A stretch of 64,000 nucleotides of DNA from JADHLJ01 sp038116915 (GTDB taxonomy: Bacteria > Pseudomonadota > Alphaproteobacteria > Thalassobaculales > Thalassobaculaceae): assembly GCA_038116915.1 (NCBI GenBank), contig JAYOEU010000003.1, positions 1 through 64,000 of the forward strand, given 5' to 3'. Below the pieces are notes generated by a model, which worked only from the letters and a program-made list of their open reading frames with translations, did no database searches and was not told the DNA's origin. Below, one piece after another: positions 45,594-54,185 of the stretch (its first letter is position 1; each line of letters opens with the position of its first letter). A program made the translations under genes and the position numbers.

Positions 45594-46604
45594 ATGTCCG
45601 ACTCCTCCACCCTCGATAGCGCCTCCCTAGATCGCCAATTGGCGGAAATCGACGCCCTCGGCGATCGCATGGGCAAGGTGCGTCAGCAGGTCGAGCGTGT
45701 CATCTTCGGCCAGCAGCACGTGGTCGATCAGGCCCTGATCACCATCCTCGCCGGGGGGCACGGTCTTCTGATCGGCGTTCCGGGCCTTGCCAAGACCAAG
45801 CTGGTGGAGACGCTGGGCACGGTGTTCGGTCTCGCCGACAAACGCATCCAATGTACTCCGGATCTGATGCCGGCGGACATCATCGGCTCCGAGGTCCTGG
45901 AAGAGGATGCCGCCGGCAAGCGGAGCTTCCGCTTCCTGCCGGGCCCGGTCTTCTGTCAGGTGCTGATGGCGGACGAGATCAACCGCGCCAGCCCGCGGAC
46001 CCAGTCGGCACTGCTGCAGGCCATGCAGGAGCAGATCGTGACCGTCGCCGGCCAGACCCATGAATTGCCACAGCCCTTCCACGTTCTCGCGACTCAGAAC
46101 CCGTTGGAACAGGAAGGCACCTATCCGCTGCCGGAAGCCCAGCTTGACCGGTTTCTGTTGCAGATCGATGTCGGCTATCCCGACGCGGAATCGGAGCGCC
46201 GGATGCTGTTGGCGACCACCGGCGCGAACGAGGAGAAGGCGGGCGCGGTCATGACCGGCGGGGAACTGATCGCCGCGCAGGCTTTGCTGCGCCGTCTGCC
46301 GGTGGGCGAAAGCGTCGTCGAGGCGATTCTCGCGATCGTCCGCGCGGGACGCCATCAGACCAGCGATATCGACGAGGTGCAGCGTCACGTCGCCTGGGGG
46401 CCAGGACCCCGGGCCAGTCAGGCGCTTATGCTCGCAGTGCGCGCGCGCGCGGTCATCCAGGGCCGGATTTCACCCTCGGTGGACGACGTTCTTGCCCTGG
46501 CGCATCCAGTGCTGCGGCATCGGATGGCGCTCAATTTCGCGGCGCGGGCCGAAGGCGTCACCCTGGACTGCGTGATCGACCGGTTGTGCGAGCGGCACCT
46601 TTGA
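45594..46604 (+). CDS. MoxR family AAA+ ATPase
   Basis: A 336-residue AAA+ ATPase. Walker A is GVPGLAKTKLVETLG near residue 60, Walker B is VLMADEINRASPRTQSALLQAMQE, and the sensor/lid region holds LATQNPLEQEGTYPLPEAQLDRFLL. MoxR proteins work with vWA-domain partners, here encoded directly downstream. The ATG at 45594 is chosen; the longer frame from 45516 lacks a ribosome binding site. It heads a four-gene plus-strand operon with DUF58, BatA/DUF4159 and a second large membrane protein. Confidence 0.95.
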   Translation: MSDSSTLDSASLDRQLAEIDALGDRMGKVRQQVERVIFGQQHVVDQALITILAGGHGLLIGVPGLAKTKLVETLGTVFGLADKRIQCTPDLMPADIIGSEVLEEDAAGKRSFRFLPGPVFCQVLMADEINRASPRTQSALLQAMQEQIVTVAGQTHELPQPFHVLATQNPLEQEGTYPLPEAQLDRFLLQIDVGYPDAESERRMLLATTGANEEKAGAVMTGGELIAAQALLRRLPVGESVVEAILAIVRAGRHQTSDIDEVQRHVAWGPGPRASQALMLAVRARAVIQGRISPSVDDVLALAHPVLRHRMALNFAARAEGVTLDCVIDRLCERHL

Positions 46605-46617
46605 TGCAGAGCGCATT

Positions 46618-47481
46618 TTGATCAGACATCAGGCAGAAGCGCTCGCCGGCCGGCTCCCACCTCTCCAGGTGCAAGCCGAACGGATCGCCGCGACCGTGGC
46701 GCAAGGACTGCACGGCCGCCGCCGCGCCGGGCAGGGCGAAAGCTTCTGGCAATTCCGCCGCTATCAGCAATTCGACGAGGCGCGTCACATCGACTGGCGG
46801 CGCTCGGCGCGGGGCCGCGATGTCTTCGTGCGCGAGAACGAATGGGAGGCGGCCCAGAGCGTCTGGATCTGGCGCGACTCCTCGCCCTCGATGCGCTATC
46901 GCTCGCGCCGGGATCTGCCGGAAAAGGCCGACCGCGCAGATGTTCTGGCAGCGGCGCTGGCGATCCTGCTGATCAACGGCGGCGAGAATGTCGGTCTGCT
47001 CGGCGAGGGCATGGCGGCCCGGGGCGGACGCGTCGGTCTCAATATTTTCATAGAATCTATAGCGGTCTCCGACGGTGGAACCAGCGCCCCGCCGGCCGAA
47101 CCGTTACCGCGCCACGCGGGCGTCGTCCTGATCGCCGACTTTCTGGAACCGGTTTCGGTGTACCGCGCCTCGATCGCGGCTCTGGCGGGGCGCGGCTGTG
47201 TCGGGCACTGCCTGCAGATCCTGGATCCGGCGGAGGAGGGCTTTCCCTTCGCCGGCAGGATCCGTTTCGAAGGGACCGAGGACGAGGATCCGCATCTGCT
47301 GCGGCGCGCGGACCGGGTGCGCGGCGAATACCGCGAGAAGCTGGCCTTGCACCGCGAGGAATTGAAGGATCTGACCGCCACCTTCGGCTGGAGTTTCACC
47401 ACCCACGACACGGATCAGCCCGCCGATGCGGCCTTGTTGGCGCTGTATGGCGCGCTGTCCAGAACCGTGGTTTGGGAGTAG
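46618..47481 (+). CDS. DUF58 domain-containing vWA protein
   Basis: A 287-residue protein that follows MoxR after 13 bases. The DUF58 core is HGRRRAGQGESFWQFRRYQQFDEARHIDWRRSARG, followed by a vWA MIDAS motif in WRDSSPSMRYR (Asp-x-Ser-x-Ser). The annotated start is a TTG at 46618; no better start is seen, and a nearby ATG at 46604 is out of frame. It is predicted cytoplasmic or membrane-peripheral and to bind MoxR. Its role is probably envelope or protein-complex assembly. Confidence 0.92.
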   Translation: MIRHQAEALAGRLPPLQVQAERIAATVAQGLHGRRRAGQGESFWQFRRYQQFDEARHIDWRRSARGRDVFVRENEWEAAQSVWIWRDSSPSMRYRSRRDLPEKADRADVLAAALAILLINGGENVGLLGEGMAARGGRVGLNIFIESIAVSDGGTSAPPAEPLPRHAGVVLIADFLEPVSVYRASIAALAGRGCVGHCLQILDPAEEGFPFAGRIRFEGTEDEDPHLLRRADRVRGEYREKLALHREELKDLTATFGWSFTTHDTDQPADAALLALYGALSRTVVWE

Positions 47482-47484
47482 GCG

Positions 47485-50277
47485 GTGATGCTCGCGCTCG
47501 GCTCTCTCGCTTTCGCCAATCCGTGGATGCTCGCGGCTCTCGCCGGGCTGCCGTTGCTCTGGCTGTTGCTTCGGGTGACGCCACCGGCCCCCCGCATGGA
47601 ACGGTTTCCGGCGATCAGACTGCTCTACCGGCTACGCTCCGAGGAGGAGACACCGGACACCGCGCCCTGGTGGCTGATTTTGCTGCGGCTGTTGTTGGCG
47701 GCCCTGGTGATCCTTGCCGTCGCCCATCCGATCCGCAATGCGGACGAGGCGTTTTCCGGTGTCGGCGGCGCGCTGGTGATCGTCGTGGATGATGACTGGG
47801 CCGCCGCGCGGCGCTGGAATGACAGAATCACGGTCATGGAAGGTCTGGTCGACCGCGCGGAGCGGGACGGGCGTCCGATTTTCCTGCTGCGCGGGACCTG
47901 GACGCCGGACGATGAACGGCCCCTCGACCGGCCGCTCACGCCCGCCGAGGCAAGATCCGTCATCAAGGCGATGCAACCTCAGCCACGGCCGGTAACCCTG
48001 GAGACCCTGAGCACGGCGCTCGAGACAGCGCCGCCACCGTCCCCTGCCGATGTGGTCTGGCTGAGCAATGGTGTCCTTGATCCGGGCGAGGCTCGTCTGA
48101 CTACGCAATTGCGCCGGCTCGGCGGCCTCACGGTGGTGGCCGACGATGCGAAGGGCGTAAGCGTTCTGGTGCCGCCGACCAGCGCCGGACGGACGGTCGA
48201 GGTGGAAGCGGCCCGCCCTGCGGCGGGTATCGTTGAGCCGATCACGGTTCGGGTGGTTGCCGGAGATGGGCGCGTGATCGCCAATGCCGCGGGCGAGTTC
48301 GCGGCGGGCGAACCGCGGACCAAGATCGAAATCTCGCTCCCGGTGGAGCTTCGGAACGATATCGCGCGCCTAGAAATCGAGGGCGAGACGACGGCGGCGG
48401 CGGTGGCGCTGCTTGACGATGCCTTCAAACGGCGGCCCGTCGGGCTGGTTTCCGATACCGCCTTCGACGGCAAGCAGCCGCTGCTCGACGAGCTCCACTA
48501 TCTTGAGCGGGCGCTGTCGCCGTTCAGTGAGGTCACCCGCGGAACCCTCTCCTCGCTGCTGCGCGGCGGGGCCTCGGCGCTGATCCTCGCGGATGTCGGT
48601 ATCGTGCCCGAGGGCGACCGCCGGCAGCTCAAGACCTGGATCGAGGCTGGCGGAGTGCTAATCAGATTCGCCGGTCCGAGATTGGCGGCGGCAAGCCTCG
48701 ATACCAAGGGGCTTGGGCTTGAGGATCTGGTTCCGACGCGCCTGCGCGGCGGTGACCGTGCGCTCGGCGGCGCGCTGTCCTGGGCGAGGCCGCTGTCGAT
48801 CACGGGATTCAGTCCCGAAGGCCCGTTCGCCGAAATCGCCGGCTATGGCGATGTCGTCGTGCGGCGTCAGGTGCTCGCGGAGCCGGCCATCGACCTGGAC
48901 GAGCGGACCTGGGCGCGGCTGGCCGACGGGACGCCGATCGTGACCGCGCGCCGGCAAGGCGAGGGTTGGCTGGTTCTGTTTCACACGACCGCGAACCCGG
49001 AATGGAGCGATCTGTCGCTATCGGGGCTGTTCGTCGACATGCTGAGCCGGGTGGTCGGGCTTGGCGCCGGGCACGCGGGCGCCCGTGCCGGCGAGACCTT
49101 GCCGCCTCTCGAGACATTGGACGGTTTCGGCCGGCTCGGGGTGCCGCCGGCGACGGCGCGCGGCCTGTCCATAGGAGAAGACGGGGCATCGCCCGAGGTC
49201 GGCCCGAAACAGCCGCCGGGTTACTACGGAACCCAGGCCGGACGACGCGCGCTCAATCTCGCGATCGATCCCGCCAAGCTTCTCCCGCAACCGGTCCCGC
49301 CAAGCGGCGTCGCCCAGCGCGGCTACGCATCCGGCGAGGAACTCGATTTCCGCCCTGCCTTGCTGTCGGCGGCGCTGGCGCTGTTCCTGATCGATCTGCT
49401 GGTCACGCTCATCATGCGCGGGCACTTGACGGCCCGCGCGCTCACCGCCGGCGGGTCGGCGTCCCGCTCTCTCGGGAGTGTGATGATCCTCGCGGTGGTG
49501 CTTGCCGGCCTGACCTTGGTGCCGTCGCCTGCGCGGGCTCAGGCGGAGGACCGGGAGCATGACGATTTCGCGATGAAGGCGAGCCTGCAAACCCGCCTAG
49601 CCTACGTGATCACTGGGAATGAAGGCGTCGATGTCGTCAGCGGATCCGGTCTTTCGAGTCTGTCCGATGTGCTGATCCGGCGCACCGCCATCGAGCCGAA
49701 TTCGCCGGTGGGCATTGATCTTGAAATCGACGAGCTCGCCTTTTTCGCTCTCCTCTATTGGCCGATCACGCCCGACCAGCCGCCGCTGTCCGGCGAAGCG
49801 GTGAAACGGGTGAACGCCTTCATGCGCAATGGCGGCACCATTCTGTTCGACACCCGGGACCAGTTCGAGGGCGGTTCTTCCAGCGGCGGCGCGGGAATGC
49901 GCCGGCTGCGCGCCTTGAGCCGGGACCTGGACATCCCGCCGCTGACACCGGTGCCGCAGGATCACGTGCTCACCAAGGCGTTCTATCTGCTGAACGATTT
50001 TCCGGGACGTTTCACGGGCGGACAGGTCTGGATACAGGATCAGCGGGACGGAACCGCGAACGAGGTCACGCCGGTCATTATCGGCAGTCATGACTGGAGC
50101 GGCGCCTGGGCCCGGGATCAAACCGGGCGTTTCGCGCTGCCGGTCGTGCCCGGCGGCGAGATCCAGCGCGAGATGGCGTTCCGCTTCGGTGTGAATCTGG
50201 TGATGTATGCGCTGACCGGCAATTATAAGGCCGATCAGGTGCACGTGCCGTCGATCCTTGAAAGGCTGGGCCAATGA
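47485..50277 (+). CDS. BatA-like/DUF4159 membrane protein
   Basis: A 930-residue protein. The N-terminus is the aerotolerance BatA type: one or two helices (LGSLAFANPWMLAALAGLPLLWLLL), then RFPAIRLLYRL. A second helix near 70-95 precedes a vWA-like domain whose MIDAS is degenerate (VVDDDWAAARRW instead of Asp-x-Ser-x-Ser). The middle is a GATase-1-like beta/alpha region. Two further helices lie near 625-690. The C-terminal 210 residues are DUF4159, with GGTILFDTRDQFEGG and PGRFTGGQVWIQD. It overlaps the next gene by 4 bases. GTG 47485 or ATG 47488 starts it. Confidence 0.92.
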   Translation: MMLALGSLAFANPWMLAALAGLPLLWLLLRVTPPAPRMERFPAIRLLYRLRSEEETPDTAPWWLILLRLLLAALVILAVAHPIRNADEAFSGVGGALVIVVDDDWAAARRWNDRITVMEGLVDRAERDGRPIFLLRGTWTPDDERPLDRPLTPAEARSVIKAMQPQPRPVTLETLSTALETAPPPSPADVVWLSNGVLDPGEARLTTQLRRLGGLTVVADDAKGVSVLVPPTSAGRTVEVEAARPAAGIVEPITVRVVAGDGRVIANAAGEFAAGEPRTKIEISLPVELRNDIARLEIEGETTAAAVALLDDAFKRRPVGLVSDTAFDGKQPLLDELHYLERALSPFSEVTRGTLSSLLRGGASALILADVGIVPEGDRRQLKTWIEAGGVLIRFAGPRLAAASLDTKGLGLEDLVPTRLRGGDRALGGALSWARPLSITGFSPEGPFAEIAGYGDVVVRRQVLAEPAIDLDERTWARLADGTPIVTARRQGEGWLVLFHTTANPEWSDLSLSGLFVDMLSRVVGLGAGHAGARAGETLPPLETLDGFGRLGVPPATARGLSIGEDGASPEVGPKQPPGYYGTQAGRRALNLAIDPAKLLPQPVPPSGVAQRGYASGEELDFRPALLSAALALFLIDLLVTLIMRGHLTARALTAGGSASRSLGSVMILAVVLAGLTLVPSPARAQAEDREHDDFAMKASLQTRLAYVITGNEGVDVVSGSGLSSLSDVLIRRTAIEPNSPVGIDLEIDELAFFALLYWPITPDQPPLSGEAVKRVNAFMRNGGTILFDTRDQFEGGSSSGGAGMRRLRALSRDLDIPPLTPVPQDHVLTKAFYLLNDFPGRFTGGQVWIQDQRDGTANEVTPVIIGSHDWSGAWARDQTGRFALPVVPGGEIQREMAFRFGVNLVMYALTGNYKADQVHVPSILERLGQ

Positions 50278-52385
50278 TCTCCGGGGCGATGACCATCGCT
50301 TTCGACCCGTTGATTCCCTGGGTCCTGCTCGGGTCGGCCGCGGCCGTGGGCGGCGCGTTGGTGCTGTTCGGTGTCTGGCGGCGGGCGAACGGCATGACAT
50401 GGCGGCTCGGGGCTCTGGCGGCATTGCTCGCCGCGTTGGCCAATCCGACCCTGGTGAACGAACAGCGCAGGCCCACGGCGGATGTCGCGGTGATCGTTGT
50501 CGATGAAAGCCCGAGCCAGTCGATCGGTGCGCGGGCCGAGGCGACGCGCGACGCGCTGGCGAAACTGGAGGCTGTCCTCGCGCCGATGCCGGATCTCGAG
50601 ATTTGCACGGTTCGGGTCTCCGGCAAGCCGGGCGGACAGGGGGCCGCTCGCGGCAAGGACGGCACACGGCTTTTCGAGGCGGTGGGACAGGCTGTTTCCG
50701 ATATCCCCAAACGCCGGCTCGCCGGGGTGATCGCCGTGACCGACGGTCAGGTTCATGATGCCGAGGATGCCGTCCGGCGCGGCGATCTGCCGGCGCCGTT
50801 CCATGTCCTGCTGACCGGCAGGCGGGGCGAAAGCGACCGGCTGCTGCGGGTCGAGCGGGCGCCGTCCTTCGGCATGGTCGGCCGCGACGTCACGATGAGT
50901 ATCCGGGTGGAGGACGGGGAGGTTCAGGAAGGAACTTCCATCCCGGTTACCCTTCGCCTGGACGGCAAGGAGACGACGAGCCTGCTGGTTCCGGCCAACC
51001 GATCGCACGAGTTCAAGGTACCGATCAAGCACGGCAGCGAGACCATCGTCGAACTGATCGCCGAGACCCGTGACGGGGAGCTGGGCGCGATCAATAACCG
51101 GATGGTCCTGGCGATCAACGGCGTGCGTGACAGGCTCCGGGTGCTCCTGGTTTCCGGCGCGCCGCACGCCGGCGAGAGGACGTGGCGCAACCTGCTGAAG
51201 GCCGATCCGTCGGTCGACCTGGTGCATTTCACGATCCTGCGTCCACCGGAAAAACAGGACGGCACGCCGATCCGCGAGTTGTCGCTGATCGCGTTTCCGG
51301 TGCGCGAGCTGTTCGAGCTGAAACTCGACGAGTTCGATCTGATCGTCTTCGACCAGTATCAGCGCCGGGGTGTGCTGCCGCGCGCCTATTTGACCAATAT
51401 TGTCGAGTATGTCCGCAAGGGCGGCGCGTTGCTGGAGGCATCGGGTCCGGCATTCGCCTCGCGGCTCAGCCTCGCGAATTCACCGCTGCGCGACATTCTT
51501 CCGGCCATGCCCACCGGCCAGGTCATCGAGCGCGGCTTCAGACCCCGGATCACGGATACCGGCTATCGCCATCCCGTTACATCGGGTCTCGCGCTCGGCG
51601 GCCGGTTGGACGAGAACGGCGCGCGGGTCGAGACCGCGAAATGGGGGCGATGGTTCCGGCAGATCGACGCGACGCCGGACCGCGGCGTGGTGCTGATCGA
51701 CGGGGTGGAGGAGAAGCCGCTCCTGCTGCTCGACCGGGCCGGCGAGGGGCGGGTCGCCCATCTGCTGTCGGATCATATCTGGCTTTGGAGCCGCGGTTTC
51801 GAGGGCGGCGGCCCCCAGGCCGAAATGCTGCGCCGGACCGCTCATTGGCTGATGAAGGAACCGGAGCTCGAGGAAAACGATCTGAGCGCGGTGGTCCAGG
51901 GCACCCGGATCGAGGTGAAGCGCCGCTCCCTGGAAACCGATCTGGCGCCGGTCACCATGACCCGGCCCGACGGGACGACGCAAACCCTACCGCTTACCGT
52001 TACCGCCCCCGGCCTCGGCTCCGCCGTCTTCGAGACCGACCAGGTCGGCCTGCACAGTTTCAGCGACGGAAACCTGGTGCGGCTGGCGGCGGTCGGTGCG
52101 CTCAACCCGCTCGAATTTGCTGATCTCAGAACGACCGAGGCCAAGCTGGCGCCCGCCGTGGCCGCGACCGGCGGCGGATTGCATTGGGCGGTCGAGGATG
52201 GTTTTCCGAGCGTGCGCCGGATCCGTCCGGGCCGGGCGGCGTCCGGACGGGACTGGATCGGTCTGCGCGAGAACGGCGACTATGTGGTTACCGGCGTCAG
52301 TCTCGTTCCGCTGATGCCGGATCTCTTGGTTCTGATCCTCATCCTCGGCCTGGCGACCATCGCCTGGCGGCGGGAAGGCGCCTGA
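50274..52385 (+). CDS. Large membrane protein with vWA-like and glutamine-amidotransferase-like domains
   Basis: A 703-residue protein of the same operon, starting inside the previous stop (ATGA). Two N-terminal helices (about 12-34 and 44-60) lead to a vWA-like domain with a complete MIDAS motif (VVDESPSQS), a beta-sandwich, a GATase-1-like domain beginning LRVLLVSGAPHAGERTWRNLL, and a C-terminal helix (LMPDLLVLILILGLATIAW). Most of the mass should be periplasmic. Function is unknown; the architecture matches partner proteins of MoxR/DUF58 systems. Confidence 0.88.
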   Translation: MISGAMTIAFDPLIPWVLLGSAAAVGGALVLFGVWRRANGMTWRLGALAALLAALANPTLVNEQRRPTADVAVIVVDESPSQSIGARAEATRDALAKLEAVLAPMPDLEICTVRVSGKPGGQGAARGKDGTRLFEAVGQAVSDIPKRRLAGVIAVTDGQVHDAEDAVRRGDLPAPFHVLLTGRRGESDRLLRVERAPSFGMVGRDVTMSIRVEDGEVQEGTSIPVTLRLDGKETTSLLVPANRSHEFKVPIKHGSETIVELIAETRDGELGAINNRMVLAINGVRDRLRVLLVSGAPHAGERTWRNLLKADPSVDLVHFTILRPPEKQDGTPIRELSLIAFPVRELFELKLDEFDLIVFDQYQRRGVLPRAYLTNIVEYVRKGGALLEASGPAFASRLSLANSPLRDILPAMPTGQVIERGFRPRITDTGYRHPVTSGLALGGRLDENGARVETAKWGRWFRQIDATPDRGVVLIDGVEEKPLLLLDRAGEGRVAHLLSDHIWLWSRGFEGGGPQAEMLRRTAHWLMKEPELEENDLSAVVQGTRIEVKRRSLETDLAPVTMTRPDGTTQTLPLTVTAPGLGSAVFETDQVGLHSFSDGNLVRLAAVGALNPLEFADLRTTEAKLAPAVAATGGGLHWAVEDGFPSVRRIRPGRAASGRDWIGLRENGDYVVTGVSLVPLMPDLLVLILILGLATIAWRREGA

Positions 52386-52392
52386 GGCCGCA

Positions 52393-53316
52393 TCAGGAGG
52401 CGTCGAGGGGCAAATCCCAATACGGCGTCCCCGCGAAATGCTTGGCGACGAAGTCGATGAACACCCTGACCTTGACGGACAGGCTGCGGCTCTGGGGATA
52501 AACCGCGTAGAGGCCCAGCGGCGTCGGCTCGAAGTCGTCGAGAATGGTTTTTAGGGTGCCGTTCCGCAGGCCTTCGTGAAGAAGAAAAGTCGGGAGCTGG
52601 GTAATGCCGATCCCGGCCTCGACCAGAGGAAGCATCGCGTCGCCGTTGTTCACCTGCGCGCGGGGGTTGATGCGCACCCGGTTCGAGCGGTCGGGCGTCG
52701 TAAAGCGCCATGCGCTCCCGGCCCAGACATAGCTGTAGGTCACACAGGCATGGTCCGCGAGTTCCGAGGGATGGCGCGGCTCGCCGTGACGCTCAAGATA
52801 GCTCGGCGCCGCGACCGTCACGATCCGGATGTCGCAGAGCCGGCGCTGTATCAGGCTCGAGGCTTCAAGATTCGCGATGCGCAGCGCGACGTCGTAGCCT
52901 TCCTCGATCAGGTCGACGATGCGGTCGTTCAGGGCCAGTTCCAATGACATTTCGGGGTAGGTTTCAAGAAACGCCGACAGCGCCGGCGCCAGATGCAATT
53001 GCCCGAGCGACATGCCGGCCGTGACCTTCAGCAGACCGGTCGGCCGGGAGTGCAATTGGCCGGCCTCCAGTTCCGCGGCTTCGATTTCCGCGACGATCGA
53101 CCGGCAACGGTCATAGAGCTTCGCGCCGGCATTGGTGACGCTGAGCTGGCGCGTGGTCCGGTTCAAAAGCCTAGCGCCCAGGCGGTCCTCAAGCGCGGAA
53201 ATTTGCTTGGAAATCGCGGATTTCGAAAGCCCCAGATCGTCCGCCGCCTTCGAGAAGCTTTCGAATTCGACGACCTTTGCGAAAACCGCTAGCCCGGTGA
53301 TATTCCCGATCTTCAT
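52393..53316 (-). CDS. LysR family transcriptional regulator
   Basis: A 307-residue LysR regulator. The N-terminal winged HTH contains AVFAKVVEFESFSKAADDLGLSKSAISKQISALE, and the effector-binding domain spans about 90-295 (GLLKVTAGMSLGQLHLAP, then LELALNDRIVDLIEEGYDVALR). It is divergent from the pirin gene; a 6+4+6 palindrome sits 5 bases before its start codon. Such pirin-adjacent LysR proteins usually control the divergent gene and themselves. The effector is unknown. Confidence 0.95.
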   Translation of the reverse strand: MKIGNITGLAVFAKVVEFESFSKAADDLGLSKSAISKQISALEDRLGARLLNRTTRQLSVTNAGAKLYDRCRSIVAEIEAAELEAGQLHSRPTGLLKVTAGMSLGQLHLAPALSAFLETYPEMSLELALNDRIVDLIEEGYDVALRIANLEASSLIQRRLCDIRIVTVAAPSYLERHGEPRHPSELADHACVTYSYVWAGSAWRFTTPDRSNRVRINPRAQVNNGDAMLPLVEAGIGITQLPTFLLHEGLRNGTLKTILDDFEPTPLGLYAVYPQSRSLSVKVRVFIDFVAKHFAGTPYWDLPLDAS

Positions 53317-53320
53317 ATCT

Positions 53321-53336
53321 GTTTCCTTTTGGAAAC
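53321..53336. promoter_or_regulatory. Palindrome in the LysR-pirin intergenic region, likely operator
   Basis: GTTTCC and GGAAAC flank TTTT, a perfect 6+4+6 inverted repeat starting 5 bases upstream of the LysR start codon. This position suggests autorepression as well as control of the divergent pirin gene. Confidence 0.6.
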
Positions 53337-53450
53337 GATGTGTTGCCGCGGGATGTTATTGTAACCGATAAGGGCCCGCCAATCTTTAATCGGCCGCGGC
53401 GCCGGATTCGTGAAGTTTGATGCCGCCCGCACCCGGAACAGGAGCAACCC

Positions 53451-54152
53451 ATGATCACCGCGATCCCGTTCGACAGCCTCGGCGGCCTCGACATCGACTG
53501 GCTTTCGGCGCGCCATCATTTCAGCTTCGGGCATTACCATGATCCCCGGCGCATGGGGTGCGGGGTTCTCCGGGTCTGGAACGACGATACGATCCAACCC
53601 GGCACCGGGTTCGATCCGCATCCGCACCGGGACATGGAGATCATCACCTATGTCCGCGAGGGCGCGATCACCCATATCGACCGCCTGGGCAACCAGGGCC
53701 GGACCGTCGCCGGCGATGTGCAGGTCATGCATGCCGGTACCGGGATCGTCCATGCCGAATACAACCGCGAGCCCGGCATCACCCGTATTTTCCAGATCTG
53801 GATCGAGCCCGACCGGGCGGGTCACCAGCCGGGCTGGGCGACGAAGGTGTTCCCGAAACAGGAAGCGGACAGGTTTGCGGTTCTGGCATCGGGACGCGCG
53901 GCGCATTCCGGTACCGGTGCGCTCGCGATCCATCAGGATGCCGCGGTTCTCGGAGCCCGGATTGCGGCCGGCGCCGAGGTGACACACGATTTGGGCGCGG
54001 GGCGGCGCGGCTATCTTGTCGTCTCGGAAGGCCGGGTGACGCTCAATGGCGTCGTCCTCGGCGAGCGTGACGGCGCCTCGATCCGGGAGCAAGACACGTT
54101 GCTCATCCGCGCCGAGACCGCGAGCGAGGTGGTGCTGGTGGACGTGCCGTAG
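53451..54152 (+). CDS. Pirin family protein
   Basis: A 233-residue bicupin. The iron ligands of the first cupin are visible: His-x-His in FDPHPHRDMEII, His in VQVMHAGTGIVHAEYN, and the following Glu. This is the YhhW/quercetinase-type subgroup, where many members oxidise flavonoids or act as redox sensors. The ATG at 53451 follows GGAGCAACCC. It is divergent from a LysR gene that probably controls it. Function is inferred only at family level. Confidence 0.94.
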   Translation: MITAIPFDSLGGLDIDWLSARHHFSFGHYHDPRRMGCGVLRVWNDDTIQPGTGFDPHPHRDMEIITYVREGAITHIDRLGNQGRTVAGDVQVMHAGTGIVHAEYNREPGITRIFQIWIEPDRAGHQPGWATKVFPKQEADRFAVLASGRAAHSGTGALAIHQDAAVLGARIAAGAEVTHDLGAGRRGYLVVSEGRVTLNGVVLGERDGASIREQDTLLIRAETASEVVLVDVP

Positions 54153-54160
54153 CGGTTCCC

Positions 54161-54174
54161 GGCACCACGGTGCC
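54161..54174. terminator. Small hairpin between convergent genes
   Basis: GGCAC and GTGCC pair around CACG in the 33-base gap between the pirin and CoA-transferase stop codons. There is no T run, so terminator function is uncertain. Confidence 0.35.
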
Positions 54175-54185
54175 TTCGCGGCGGT

